Assembly: GCF_014647155.1 (NCBI RefSeq)
Contig: NZ_BMOQ01000004.1
Coordinates: 342,913-406,912, forward strand
Direction of reading: 5' to 3'
Length of the DNA stretch: 64,000 nucleotides
Source of the DNA: Halarchaeum nitratireducens
GTDB lineage: Archaea; Halobacteriota; Halobacteria; Halobacteriales; Halobacteriaceae
The notes under the pieces are model-generated. The model was given only the letters and a program-made list of their open reading frames with translations. It made no database searches and was not told the origin of the DNA. The position numbers were made by a program, and so were the translations under genes. Positions 18,669 through 27,575 of this stretch are shown piece after piece. Each line of letters begins with the position of its first letter. The first letter of the stretch is position 1.

Positions 18669-19064
18669 TCAGACGGCGTCCGTTTCGACGGAGACGTCGG
18701 CGCGGAGGCCCTCACGAAGCGCCGCGCCGACGTGACTCGCGTCGAGGGCGTCCGCTGCGAGCGCGTTCGCGTCCGTCTCGTCGATGGCGGCCTCGACGGC
18801 GACGTCGAAGCGGATCGCGTCGAGCACCCCGTCCGCTCGGTCCGCTTCGGCTTCGATGCGGATCTCCCCGAGGTCGTCGTGGCCCGCGTCCGCGGCCGCG
18901 ACGCGCAGCGCGGAGACGTAGCAGGCGGCGTAGTCCGCGAGGAGGACGGCACTCGGGTTCGGGCCGGCGTCGTCGTCCGCGTCGGTGGTGAGGCGGAAGT
19001 CGCCGAGCCGGGACGACGCGACGTGCCCCTCGGTCGAGACGGTCGTGGTTTCGAGGTCGGCCAT
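18669..19064 (-). CDS. OsmC-family protein
   Basis: A 131-residue protein with the central OsmC pattern GPNPSAVLLADYAACYVSALR, in which the Cys sits in the conserved helix. Classical OsmC/Ohr proteins reduce organic hydroperoxides with two cysteines; only one clear Cys is visible here, so peroxidase activity is uncertain. The ATG at 19064 (MADLETTTVSTEG) is chosen because the upstream frame has no family resemblance. Its promoter region lies next to the left end of the tnpB element. Confidence 0.85.
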   Translation of the reverse strand: MADLETTTVSTEGHVASSRLGDFRLTTDADDDAGPNPSAVLLADYAACYVSALRVAAADAGHDDLGEIRIEAEADRADGVLDAIRFDVAVEAAIDETDANALAADALDASHVGAALREGLRADVSVETDAV

Positions 19065-19337
19065 GGTGTCGGATCGGACGCGTGCCCCCCGCCTAAGCGT
19101 TGTCCCCATCCCGCTCGTGTCGACGCACCCGGTACGGGGCACGCCGTCCGCGTGGTGTTCGCGTGGTGTCCGCGAGCCGTGTGCGCCGTGCGCGCCGCTC
19201 GGTGACAGAAACGAACGCCGCGAGAACGCGAACCGCGGGGGGTGGCGGGCCGGAGGTCGCGAGTCGCTATCTTTCTGCGAGGAGAGAATCCCGGCGTTCA
19301 CGCCGTTGACGAGACGCGAAGCGCCTCGTTCGCACAC

Positions 19338-19356
19338 CAGAACGCTTTGCGTTCTG
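19338..19356 (+). repeat. Left-end hairpin of the tnpB element
   Basis: A perfect 8-bp inverted repeat with a 3-nt loop, CAGAACGC-TTT-GCGTTCTG, lies 12 nt before the conserved GAATCCGACA block. IS200/IS605-type ends typically carry such subterminal hairpins for single-strand recognition. A hairpin of different sequence occupies the same place before the second tnpB (63784-63799). Confidence 0.6.
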
Positions 19357-19461
19357 AGGACGGGCGTGAATCCGACACCTCCTACACAGGGTATCGTCGA
19401 TTGAAGGCCGGATATTCCACGAATCCATATCATTAAGTAGATTTACAAACATAGCCTATGT

Positions 19462-20712
19462 ATGGCGATCAAGGTCACTCGCACCTACGTTGGTTCCATC
19501 CAGAACCATCGTCAGGTCAGCGATGACCTCAATTCGCTCGGAGACGCCGCCTCGAAAATCTGGAACGTCGCACGATGGACAGCAGATCGCGTCTGGGACG
19601 CTACTGGCGAAATCCCAGACGAAGGCCCGCTGAAATCGTACATGAAGAACCAACCGTGCTGGAAAGACTTGAACGCGCAATCCAGTCAGAACGTCATTGA
19701 AGAACTTTCTGACGCTTTCCACTCATGGTTCGACCTGCGGCACAAGGACGAGACGGCGAATCCGCCCGGCTACCGGAAACACGGCGACACCCGCCCCAAG
19801 AGCACGGTTACGTTCAAAGAGGACGGGTTCAAACACGACCCCGAGAACAACCGCGTCAGACTCAGTAAAGGTTCGAACCTCAAAGAATACTGGTCAGACT
19901 TCATCCTTTGCGAGTACAGAACGCGCCCCGACGTTGACCTCTCGGACGTCAACAGCGTGCAGAACGTTCGCGCGGTCTGGAACGGCGGGGAATGGGAACT
20001 GCATTTCGTCTGCAAAGTCAGCCTCGAAACCACCGACTCCACAGGCGACGAAGCGGCAGGAATTGACTTAGGCATCAAGAATATTGCCACGGTCGCGTTC
20101 CCCGACGAGTACGTTCTCTACCCCGGGAACTCGCTCAAGCAAGACAAGCACTACTTCACGCGTGCCGAGTACGACACCGAAGGGGAGAACGGCCCGTCTG
20201 CGAAGTCAATGAGGGCGCGCCGGAAACTCGCAGACCGGGAAACACACTTCTACCACACGCTCACGGACACCATCATCACGGAGTGTGTTGAACGCGGTGT
20301 TGGAACGCTTGCGGTGGGTTGGCCCGAAGACGTGCGCAACTCTGACTGGGGGAAGACGGGGAACAAGAAGTTGCACACGTGGGCGTTCGATCGCATCTAC
20401 CAGTACCTCGCGTACAAAGGTGAGATTCGGGGTGTTGAGGTACTCAAAGAGAACGAATGGGATACCTCGAAGACGTGTTCGGCGTGCGGTGACAACACGA
20501 AGTCGAACCGTGTTGAGCGTGGGTTGTACGTCTGCTCGTCGTGTGGATTAGTCGGGAACGCGGATTGTAACGGCGCAGAGAATATGCGGCAGAAGATGAC
20601 TCCGAGTCCTCACGGTGAGGATAGGAGTAACGGCTGTGTGGCACAGCCATCGGTACACCTGTTCGACCGCGAGAGTGGTGCGTTCGCACCGCGAGAACAG
20701 GTCGTATCGTAG
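19462..20712 (+). CDS. tnpB: RNA-guided endonuclease TnpB (IS1341 type)
   Basis: A 416-residue protein. The RuvC-like catalytic set is intact: Asp in AGIDLGIKN, Glu in VGWPEDVRNSDWG and Asp in NADCNGAENM. The zinc finger CSACG/CSSCG lies between the second and third. TnpB proteins are nucleases programmed by an RNA from the element's right end and cut DNA beside a short adjacent motif, favouring retention of the element. The start MAIKVTRTYVGS matches the start of the second copy at 63902. GC content is clearly lower than in neighbouring genes, indicating transfer. Length and motifs suggest an active gene rather than a remnant. Confidence 0.93.
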   Translation: MAIKVTRTYVGSIQNHRQVSDDLNSLGDAASKIWNVARWTADRVWDATGEIPDEGPLKSYMKNQPCWKDLNAQSSQNVIEELSDAFHSWFDLRHKDETANPPGYRKHGDTRPKSTVTFKEDGFKHDPENNRVRLSKGSNLKEYWSDFILCEYRTRPDVDLSDVNSVQNVRAVWNGGEWELHFVCKVSLETTDSTGDEAAGIDLGIKNIATVAFPDEYVLYPGNSLKQDKHYFTRAEYDTEGENGPSAKSMRARRKLADRETHFYHTLTDTIITECVERGVGTLAVGWPEDVRNSDWGKTGNKKLHTWAFDRIYQYLAYKGEIRGVEVLKENEWDTSKTCSACGDNTKSNRVERGLYVCSSCGLVGNADCNGAENMRQKMTPSPHGEDRSNGCVAQPSVHLFDRESGAFAPREQVVS

Positions 20713-20744
20713 ACCGGCAAATATCCCACCTGCGGTACGGGAAG

Positions 20745-20811
20745 CCTCGCCGTCGTCGGGCGAAGCCCGACTGCATGAGGGATCTTCGATCCCTCTCCGT
20801 TTACGGCGAGG
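20745..20811 (+). ncRNA. Probable 3' scaffold of the TnpB guide RNA (right-end RNA)
   Basis: The stretch after tnpB folds as a three-way junction. The outer 9-bp stem pairs 20745-20753 with 20803-20811. It encloses hairpin 1 (20755-20761 with 20765-20771, loop GAA) and hairpin 2 (20777-20784 with 20788-20795, loop TTC). All stems are perfect. In known TnpB systems the scaffold overlaps the 3' part of tnpB and ends at the element's right end, with the flanking genomic DNA as guide. Here the guide would begin near 20820. RNA expression is inferred, not seen. Confidence 0.6.
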
Positions 20812-20817
20812 AGGATG

Positions 20818-21216
20818 TCACTCGTACTCTTCGAGCGTCGTGACGTAGGAGGTGAGATCCGTGGTCGTCGCGATACCGATGATGTGGTCGTCGTCGGTCA
20901 CGACCGGGATGTGGTGAATCCGGTGTTCGAGCAGCTTTTCCGCGACGTCGGTCACGACGTCCTGTGCGCTCGCCGTCACGACGTCCGTGGTCATGAACTC
21001 GGCGACGGTCGACTCGTCTTTCGGCTGGCGCTCCGCGACGATGCGGACGAAGTCGGTCGTCGTCAGGATCCCCGCGAGCCGTCCCTCCTCGTCGACGACG
21101 ACGACGGAGCCGATCCCCTGATCGAGCATCACTTGCGCGGCCTCCTCGACGGAGGTCTCCGGGGTGACGGTCGTCGCTCCGGCCGTCATCAGGCGTGCGA
21201 TGAAGACGTCTTCCAT
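20818..21216 (-). CDS. Two-CBS-domain protein
   Basis: A 132-residue protein made of two CBS motifs, about 5-58 (VTPETSVEEAAQVMLDQGIGSVVVVDEEGRLAG spread over beta-alpha-beta) and 70-125 (DVVTDVAEKLLEH, HHIPVVTDDDHIIGI). CBS pairs bind adenosine nucleotides and act as regulatory modules; alone, such proteins are presumed sensors. Its TGA stop (20818-20820) coincides with the end of the tnpB element's right terminus. The element therefore lies flush against this gene and may supply the stop codon. The original C-terminus could have been longer. Confidence 0.88.
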   Translation of the reverse strand: MEDVFIARLMTAGATTVTPETSVEEAAQVMLDQGIGSVVVVDEEGRLAGILTTTDFVRIVAERQPKDESTVAEFMTTDVVTASAQDVVTDVAEKLLEHRIHHIPVVTDDDHIIGIATTTDLTSYVTTLEEYE

Positions 21217-21318
21217 GCACTCGTCATCGGACGCCCGCGAGTTAAGTGCTATCGAAGCGGATCCGATCGCGCGGTGAGTCGGCCACAAACGTTTTTCAAG
21301 TAGATTGCCGAACGTTGC

Positions 21319-24081
21319 ATGATGTCCACGGACGACGCCGACGACGCGGCGGTCGGGAGCGCGGGGGGCCCGACCGACGACGTCGACGGTGCGACCACCA
21401 CACCGGCGGCGGACGACGGCCCACGCGTCGCCAAGGACGAGTACACGTGGGCGGATTTCGAAGCCGAACACCGCGACGAGGACGAGGCCGAGGGGGCGCT
21501 CGACCCCGCGGACTACCTCGGGTTCGAGCGCGACGACCTCGAAGACGTCCTCGCGCGCGGGGCCGACGCCGCGACCGCGATCGAGTCGGTCGTCGACGAG
21601 CGGACGATCGACGTCGAGGCCGAAGTCGACGAGGACGCGTTCTTCTCCGACGTCCACGGCAACACGACGATGGCCAACCGCTACGACCTGGAGAAGGCCG
21701 TCGCGACGCCGAAGAAGACCCACTTCTCGGAGGTCGAGCGCTACTGGGTCAACAAGCCGTACGCGTTCGTCGTCCTCTTCCACTCTGATAAGGAGAACGA
21801 GATGAAGTACTACCTCGTCGAGCCGTACCGGAACGCGATCGAGGACGACCTCCAGGAGTTCCTGACGGGGAAGCTCCGCACCGCGATCAAGTATTCGAGC
21901 GGCGACGTCGCGGCGGAGGGGACGATGGACGAGCGCCGCGCGGTCATCGAGCGCGAGACCCGCGACCTGCTCGAACGATACGACATCTACGCCGAGACGC
22001 GCGGGGGCCCGTCGGCGGCCGAGCGGCTTCGCTCGCTCGTCGAGACGCTCACGGGGCAGGGCGACGCGACCGACGATGTGCCGGTCACCGAGCAGCTGCG
22101 CTCGCTCGTCGATCGCGGAGAGAACGCGGACGACACCGCGCCGAGCGTAACGGACGGCGGCGATTCGACGGGCTCCGAGGTCGACGAAACGACGGCGAAT
22201 GCGGACGACGAGGCGGACGGTGACGGCACGAGCGACGGATCGGCGTCGAACGCGGACGGCGACGGGAGCGACGACGACTCCCGCTCGGCGGCCGATCGGC
22301 TCCGGGACGCCCTCGACGGCGACGAGGACGCCTCACCGCTGGAGCGCGTGAAGGGACTGTTGAGCGGCGGTGAGGGCGACGCGGAAACGGGCGACGAGGA
22401 AGACGGCTCGGAGGTCCCGGCGGCGCTCGACGGCATCGCGGCGCGTCCCGAGCCCGCGGTGCTGGCGGAGGACACGGACTCCCTCACGCAGTACCAAGTG
22501 GAGAAGCTCCTCTACTACCTCAAGCGCGACTTCATCGGCTACGAGCGCATCGACGGCATCAAACACGACGTGAACGTCGAGGACATCTCCTGTGACGGCT
22601 ACAACTCCCCGGTGTTCGCGTACCACTCCGACTACGAGCAGCTGATCACGAACGTCTACCACGGCAAGGAGAGCCTCGACGACTTCGTCGTGAAGCTCGC
22701 CCAGCGCTCCGGGAAGGGGATCAGTAAGCGCCAACCGCAGGTGGACGCGACGCTCCCCGACGGCTCGCGCGCCCAGCTCACGCTCGGGCAGGAGGTCAGC
22801 GACCACGGGACGAACTACACCATCCGGCAGTTCAAGGACGTCCCGTTCACGCCGGTGGACCTCATCAACTGGAAGACCTTCTCCCTGGAGGAGATGGCGT
22901 TCCTCTGGCTCTGCATCGAGAACAACAAGAGCCTCATCTTCGCGGGCGGGACGGCGTCGGGGAAGACGACGAGCCTGAACGCCGTGTCGCTGTTCATCCC
23001 GTCCAACGCGAAGATCGTCTCCATCGAGGACACCCGGGAGGTCGAGCTCCCGCAGCGCAACTGGGTCGCGTCGGTGACCCGTCCGAGCTTCGGCGAGGAC
23101 GAGAAGGGCGACATCGACGAGTTCGATCTGCTGGAGGCCGCGCTCCGCCAGCGGCCCGACTACATCGTCATGGGCGAGGTGCGCGGGGAGGAGGGCCGGA
23201 CGCTCTTCCAAGTGATGAGTACCGGTCACACGACGTACACGACCTTCCACGCGGACAACGTCGGGGAGGTGCTCAAGCGCTTCACGACGGAGCCGATCAA
23301 CGTCTCGAAGACGCTGTTCACCGCCCTCGATCTCGTCTCCATTCAGGCGCAGACCCGCGTGAACGGCCGGAAAGTCCGCCGGAACCGGAACATCACGGAG
23401 ATCAACCGCTACGACGCCGAGAACGACGAGATCAACGTCAGCGACGTCTTCCAGTGGGAACCGGAGGGCGACGAGTTCCGCCAGCTCACGGACTCGAACA
23501 CCCTCGACGAGATCCAGTTCGACCGCGGCTGGTCGCGCGATCGCCTCGAACGCGAGATCTTCGAGCGACAGGTCGTCCTCGCGTACCTCGTCCGCAACGG
23601 ACTCAGCGACTACACGCAGGTCGCGGCGACGCTCCAGGCGTACATCGCGGATCCCGACACTATTCTGACGCTGCTGGCGAACGACGCGCTCACGGCGAGC
23701 CTCGATGACCTGCGCGGGATGGAGTCCGTCCTCATCGACGTCGACCCGGCGAAAGAGGAGATGGTGCCTCGTCCCGACCCGGCCGAGGACGTCTACGAGG
23801 AGGCCGGGGAGATCCTTGCGCGTGCGGAGGACGGCCTCTTCGAGGAGTACCGCGGCGAGGAGGCCCCGGACATCAGCTTCGCGCTCTCGGAGGCGGCGGC
23901 GAGCGCCGCCGACGAGGACCTCGTCGTCGACGACAGCGGCGACACGCCGACGATCGAAGCCGCCGGCGAGGAGGCGGCGGGGTCACGCGACGCCGAAGCG
24001 GACGGTGGCGAGCCTTCGGCCGCTGACGGCGTGACGGGCGACGAGACGGACGACACGGATACCGGGGCGTCGGACGCATGA
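21319..24081 (+). CDS. pilB3: Type IV pilus/type II secretion assembly ATPase (PilB3-like)
   Basis: A 920-residue VirB11/PilB-type ATPase that powers pilus assembly at the inner face of the membrane. Walker A GGTASGKT (about 543-550), SIEDTREVELPQ, Walker B-type VMGEVRGEE and the His box GHTTYTTFHAD are intact. A long acidic, low-complexity linker (about 230-370) precedes the catalytic region, and an acidic tail of about 110 residues follows it. The name follows the Haloferax PilB3-PilC3 adhesion pilus pair and is by architecture only. The stop overlaps the pilC3 start as ATGA. Confidence 0.88.
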   Translation: MMSTDDADDAAVGSAGGPTDDVDGATTTPAADDGPRVAKDEYTWADFEAEHRDEDEAEGALDPADYLGFERDDLEDVLARGADAATAIESVVDERTIDVEAEVDEDAFFSDVHGNTTMANRYDLEKAVATPKKTHFSEVERYWVNKPYAFVVLFHSDKENEMKYYLVEPYRNAIEDDLQEFLTGKLRTAIKYSSGDVAAEGTMDERRAVIERETRDLLERYDIYAETRGGPSAAERLRSLVETLTGQGDATDDVPVTEQLRSLVDRGENADDTAPSVTDGGDSTGSEVDETTANADDEADGDGTSDGSASNADGDGSDDDSRSAADRLRDALDGDEDASPLERVKGLLSGGEGDAETGDEEDGSEVPAALDGIAARPEPAVLAEDTDSLTQYQVEKLLYYLKRDFIGYERIDGIKHDVNVEDISCDGYNSPVFAYHSDYEQLITNVYHGKESLDDFVVKLAQRSGKGISKRQPQVDATLPDGSRAQLTLGQEVSDHGTNYTIRQFKDVPFTPVDLINWKTFSLEEMAFLWLCIENNKSLIFAGGTASGKTTSLNAVSLFIPSNAKIVSIEDTREVELPQRNWVASVTRPSFGEDEKGDIDEFDLLEAALRQRPDYIVMGEVRGEEGRTLFQVMSTGHTTYTTFHADNVGEVLKRFTTEPINVSKTLFTALDLVSIQAQTRVNGRKVRRNRNITEINRYDAENDEINVSDVFQWEPEGDEFRQLTDSNTLDEIQFDRGWSRDRLEREIFERQVVLAYLVRNGLSDYTQVAATLQAYIADPDTILTLLANDALTASLDDLRGMESVLIDVDPAKEEMVPRPDPAEDVYEEAGEILARAEDGLFEEYRGEEAPDISFALSEAAASAADEDLVVDDSGDTPTIEAAGEEAAGSRDAEADGGEPSAADGVTGDETDDTDTGASDA

Positions 24082-26108
24082 GCCTCGGCGACGCGAGCTA
24101 CAGTTCGTCGGACGCGCTCGGCGACGCCTTCTTCCCGCTCTACCAGTGGCTGTTCGACGATTCGAGCGACTTCGTCGCCAGCGTCGAGACGACGCTCGCC
24201 GAGGCGCGCCGCGACGAGACCGTCGAGTTGTTCCTCTCGCGCGCGCTCGGCGTCGGCGCGATCGTCGGGGGTCTCTTCTGGATCGTGGGGACGCTGCTCG
24301 GCTGGGTGCTGTTCGTGACGGTGATCAACACGGAGACGATCATCGGCCTCTACGTCGCCAACGACGCGCTGCTCGCGGTCATCAACGCGATCAAGGTCCC
24401 GGCGCTGGTGCTCTTGACCGGGCTCTTCTTCGGCTCGATCGGGTTCGCCGCGGGGTTCGGCGGCCTCGTCGGCGTCCCGTACATGCAGGCCGGCGAGCGC
24501 AAACGCGAGATCAACATGCTGCTCCCGGACGCCATCGCGTTCATGTACGCCCTCTCGATGGGAGGGATGAACCAACTGGAGATCCTCTCCGCGATGGCGA
24601 AGGCCGACGACACGTACGGCGAAGTCGCCCTCGAGTTCCGCAGCATCGTCCAAGAGACCGAATACTTCGACACGGACTACCGGAGCGCGGTGCGCAACCG
24701 CTCGATGGAGACGCCGTCGGACGAACTCGGACAGTTCCTCACGGACATGCTCTCCATCGTCAACAGCGGGGGCGACATGACGGACTTCCTCTCCGATAAG
24801 AAGGACAAGCACATGCGGACGGCGAAACAGGAACAGGAGCTCACCCTGGACACCCTGGAGCTCTTCGGCGAGATGTACATGACGCTCTCGCTGTTCCCGC
24901 TCCTCCTCATCATCATCCTCGTGATCATGAGCATGATGGGGGACTCGAAGACGACGCTCCTCTACGGGACGGTGTACGCGCTCATCCCGCTGGTCGGCGT
25001 CGGCTTCCTCGTCCTCGTCTCGACGGTGAAGGAGGACGAACCCGGCGACGGCTACCTCCGTCTCAACGAGGGAGAGGAGGGCGACGCCGCCTCGACGAGC
25101 CGCGAACCCGGGCTCTTCAACCTCGGCCTCATCGAACGCTTCCGCGGGAACGGCAGGCTCTTCGAGCGCATCTACAGCCGCGAGGGGACCCACGAGGCGA
25201 AGTGGCTCCTCACGCATCCCCACCTGTTCTTCAAGCGCCACCCGCTCTACACGCTCGGTCTCACGGTCCCGGTCGCGCTCGTCATCCTCGGGCTCGCCGT
25301 CGCGCAGGGAACCGCGCCGACGAGTCTCGCCCGGATGGAGGCCAACCCGATCGCGGGGACGTTCGTGTGGGTCTACGTGCCGCTGTACATCGTCTTTCTC
25401 CCGCTCGCGGTCTTCCGGATGTGGAACCTCCGCTCGCGTCGACGCGTCGTCAACAACCTCTCGGACGACCTCCGAAAGCTCTCCTCTGCGAACGACACCG
25501 GCCTCACCCTCCTCGAATCTATCCAGACGGTCTCCGAGACGTCCTCGGGGAAGCTCGCCGAGGAGTTCCGGGTCATCCACGCGAAGGTGAACTACGGGAC
25601 GAGCCTGCGCGACGCGCTCGTCGAATTCAACAACAAGTACCACATCCCCCGCCTCGCGCGCACCCTCAAGCTCGTCAGCAAGGCCCAGGAGGCGTCCAGT
25701 CAGATCTCCGCAGTGCTCACGACGGCCGCGCAGGCTTCCGAGACGCAGGACGACCTCGAACGCGAGCGCAAGTCCCGCACCCGGATGCAGATCGTCATCA
25801 TCATGATGACGTACCTCACCCTGCTGGCCGTCATGGCGATCCTGAAGGTGAAGTTCCTCGACGTGATGGCGGGGCTCGCCACGCAGGCCAGCGGCGGCGC
25901 GTCGAGCAGCGCGGGCGGCGGGAGCATGAGCTTCGGCGCGAACATCGACATCCAGATGATGAACATGATGTTCTTCCACGCGGTGACGATTCAGGGCATC
26001 CTCTCCGGGTTCATCGCGGGATACATCCGCGACGCCGACCTCCTCTCGGGCGTGAAGTTCGCCATCGTCCTGCCGACCGTGGCGTTGCTCGTCTTCGCGT
26101 TCATCTGA
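24078..26108 (+). CDS. pilC3: Type IV pilus membrane platform protein (TadC/T2SSF type, PilC3-like)
   Basis: A 676-residue integral membrane protein with two T2SSF domains: about 140-310 (LLPDAIAFMYALSMGGMNQLEIL) and 450-620 (LSSANDTGLTLLESIQTVSETSSG). Each is followed by hydrophobic helices. It anchors the ATPase and moves pilin subunits into the filament. Translation is coupled to the ATPase gene by a 4-nt overlap. The four downstream genes with pilin-like N-termini follow within two bases or overlap, which supports one operon. Confidence 0.9.
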   Translation: MSLGDASYSSSDALGDAFFPLYQWLFDDSSDFVASVETTLAEARRDETVELFLSRALGVGAIVGGLFWIVGTLLGWVLFVTVINTETIIGLYVANDALLAVINAIKVPALVLLTGLFFGSIGFAAGFGGLVGVPYMQAGERKREINMLLPDAIAFMYALSMGGMNQLEILSAMAKADDTYGEVALEFRSIVQETEYFDTDYRSAVRNRSMETPSDELGQFLTDMLSIVNSGGDMTDFLSDKKDKHMRTAKQEQELTLDTLELFGEMYMTLSLFPLLLIIILVIMSMMGDSKTTLLYGTVYALIPLVGVGFLVLVSTVKEDEPGDGYLRLNEGEEGDAASTSREPGLFNLGLIERFRGNGRLFERIYSREGTHEAKWLLTHPHLFFKRHPLYTLGLTVPVALVILGLAVAQGTAPTSLARMEANPIAGTFVWVYVPLYIVFLPLAVFRMWNLRSRRRVVNNLSDDLRKLSSANDTGLTLLESIQTVSETSSGKLAEEFRVIHAKVNYGTSLRDALVEFNNKYHIPRLARTLKLVSKAQEASSQISAVLTTAAQASETQDDLERERKSRTRMQIVIIMMTYLTLLAVMAILKVKFLDVMAGLATQASGGASSSAGGGSMSFGANIDIQMMNMMFFHAVTIQGILSGFIAGYIRDADLLSGVKFAIVLPTVALLVFAFI

Positions 26109-26110
26109 CG

Positions 26111-26527
26111 ATGGCACGGAACACCCGAGACCGCGCGCAGACGACGCTCGATTTCACGATCGGAACGAGCGTCTTCCTCGTGACGCTGGTCCTCGTCTTC
26201 GCCACCGCGCCGGGGCTGTTGAGCCCGTTCGCCGGCGGGAACGTCGCCACCTCGACGGTCGCAGACCGGATCGCCAACGACCTCGTACAGGACGAACTCG
26301 CCGCTCCGGACGAGCCGTACGCGTTGGGCGGTGACGTCGACGCGAGGCTGACGAACGCGACGCTGAGCGCGCCGGGGACGGTGTCCGTGAACGTGACCGT
26401 CACGAACGCCAACGGCGTCGTCGCGTCGCGCGGCCCGTCTGTCTCACCGAACGCCGACACGTCCGTCGCGTGGCGGGTCGTGACCGTCGACGGCGAGCAC
26501 GCCGAACTCGAGGTGCGAGTGTGGTGA
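26111..26527 (+). CDS. Pilus-locus protein with pilin-like N-terminus (DUF7287-like)
   Basis: A 138-residue protein. RDRAQTTLDFTIGTSVFLVTLVLVF gives a short charged head followed by one hydrophobic helix (about 14-36), a pilin-like arrangement. The rest is predicted extracellular and Thr/Asn/Val-rich. From memory, the QTTLDF motif marks a haloarchaeal family next to pilB3/pilC3 (I think DUF7287). The role, minor pilin or assembly factor, is unknown. It starts 2 nt after pilC3, and its TGA overlaps the next GTG. Confidence 0.75.
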   Translation: MARNTRDRAQTTLDFTIGTSVFLVTLVLVFATAPGLLSPFAGGNVATSTVADRIANDLVQDELAAPDEPYALGGDVDARLTNATLSAPGTVSVNVTVTNANGVVASRGPSVSPNADTSVAWRVVTVDGEHAELEVRVW

Positions 26528-27132
26528 GCGGAACCGATCGGGGACAGGCGCACACGCTCGAAGGGGTGGCGGCGGCGCTCCTCGTCGTGATGAGCATGCT
26601 CCTCGCGCTCCAGATGACGGCGGTGACGCCGCTGACGGCCTCGACGTCGAATCAGTACATCCAGGCACAGGAGCGCGCCGCGGCGCAGGGCGTCCTCGCC
26701 ACGAGCGACGACGGCGAACTCCGGCGCGCGGTCCGGTACTGGAACGCGACGAACGAGACGACGGCCGGCTTCTACGGTGCCGACCCCGAACCCTACTACA
26801 CGAGCGAGGGCCCCGTCGACGAGCTCGGATTCCTCTCGCGGTTGAACGAGACGTTCGCCGGGACGGGGATCGCGTACAACGTCCGGTTCGTCTACGTCAA
26901 TCCCGACGGGGATCGCGTGCGACAGCAGTTCGTCTACAACGGCCGTCCGACGTCGAACGCCGTGACGGCGACCCGCGTCGTCACCCTCTACGACCACGAC
27001 CGCCTCGTCGGTCCGAACGGCTCGTCAGGACGGACCGTCTCCGACCCGGTGTACTTCGCCAACAACGACACGGCGCGCGGGTCGCCGGTGCACACGACCG
27101 TCTCCGTGGAGGTGGTCGCGTGGCGGATGTAG
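26524..27132 (+). CDS. Pilus-locus protein with pilin-like N-terminus (DUF7288-like)
   Basis: A 202-residue protein starting VSGTDRGQAHTLEGVAA, with one hydrophobic helix (about 14-36: LEGVAAALLVVMSMLLALQMTAV). A long exported part rich in Asn-x-Ser/Thr sites (NATNETT, NETF, NDTA) suggests N-glycosylation. The QAHTLEG motif is, as I recall, typical of a haloarchaeal pilus-linked family (possibly DUF7288). The GTG at 26524 overlaps the preceding TGA in a GTGA. Its 3' end overlaps the next gene by 13 nt. Confidence 0.75.
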   Translation: MSGTDRGQAHTLEGVAAALLVVMSMLLALQMTAVTPLTASTSNQYIQAQERAAAQGVLATSDDGELRRAVRYWNATNETTAGFYGADPEPYYTSEGPVDELGFLSRLNETFAGTGIAYNVRFVYVNPDGDRVRQQFVYNGRPTSNAVTATRVVTLYDHDRLVGPNGSSGRTVSDPVYFANNDTARGSPVHTTVSVEVVAWRM

Positions 27133-27575
27133 ACCGCCGCGGCGTCTCGACCGCCGTCGGCTACGTGTTGAACCTCGCCGTCGCGCTCCTGCTCGTCACC
27201 GGCCTCCTCGTCGCCGCCTCGGGGCTGATCACCGATCAGCGAGACCGCGCGGTCCGGACCGAACTCACCGTGATCGAGGAGCGCGTCGCGGCCGACCTCG
27301 CCACCGCCGACCGCCTCGCGCGCGCCGCCGAGGGCGGCGGGAGCCGGGTCGCCGTGACGTCCGACTTCCCGCGGCGCGTCGCCGGGCGCTCCTACCGGGT
27401 CTCCGTCACCGACTACGGATCGACGGTCGAGATCCGTCTGGTCGAACCCCAGTCCGACATCTCCGTGATCAGCCGCGTGCCGATCGAGACGGACGTGGAG
27501 AACACGACTCGCGCGGGCGGCCCCATCCGGGTCCGCACCGACGGGAACGGGACGCTGGTGGTGGCGGATGACTGA
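27120..27575 (+). CDS. Pilus-locus protein with pilin-like N-terminus (DUF7266-like)
   Basis: A 151-residue protein starting with GTG: MADVDRRGVSTAVGYVLNLA. The basic head with RRGVS followed by a hydrophobic helix (about 9-35) looks like an archaeal type IV prepilin cleavage region. The exported part is beta-rich and ends LVVADD. The function is not known; a minor pilin is plausible. It overlaps both neighbours (13 nt upstream, 8 nt downstream), so all these genes are probably translated from one mRNA. Confidence 0.75.
   Translation: MADVDRRGVSTAVGYVLNLAVALLLVTGLLVAASGLITDQRDRAVRTELTVIEERVAADLATADRLARAAEGGGSRVAVTSDFPRRVAGRSYRVSVTDYGSTVEIRLVEPQSDISVISRVPIETDVENTTRAGGPIRVRTDGNGTLVVADD

Larger units (their letters stand above)
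19300..20820 (+). mobile_element. IS1341-type (IS200/IS605 superfamily) element with tnpB only
   Basis: A lower-GC island in a high-GC chromosome that carries an intact tnpB and no tnpA transposase. The left side contains hairpins (for example 19338-19356, CAGAACGC-TTT-GCGTTCTG) and the blocks GAATCCGACA (19368), GATATTCCAC and TATGTATGGCGA, all of which recur before the second tnpB at 63902. The right end (20745-20820) forms a three-way junction and stops with GGAGGATGTCA. The right boundary is judged from that structure. The left boundary is uncertain by perhaps 60 nt. Mobilisation would need a TnpA in trans. Confidence 0.7.

Noticed and set aside
19262..20820. CRISPR-like or tnpA-containing element
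   Set aside because: There are no regularly spaced repeats and no HUH transposase motif; only tnpB and end hairpins are present.
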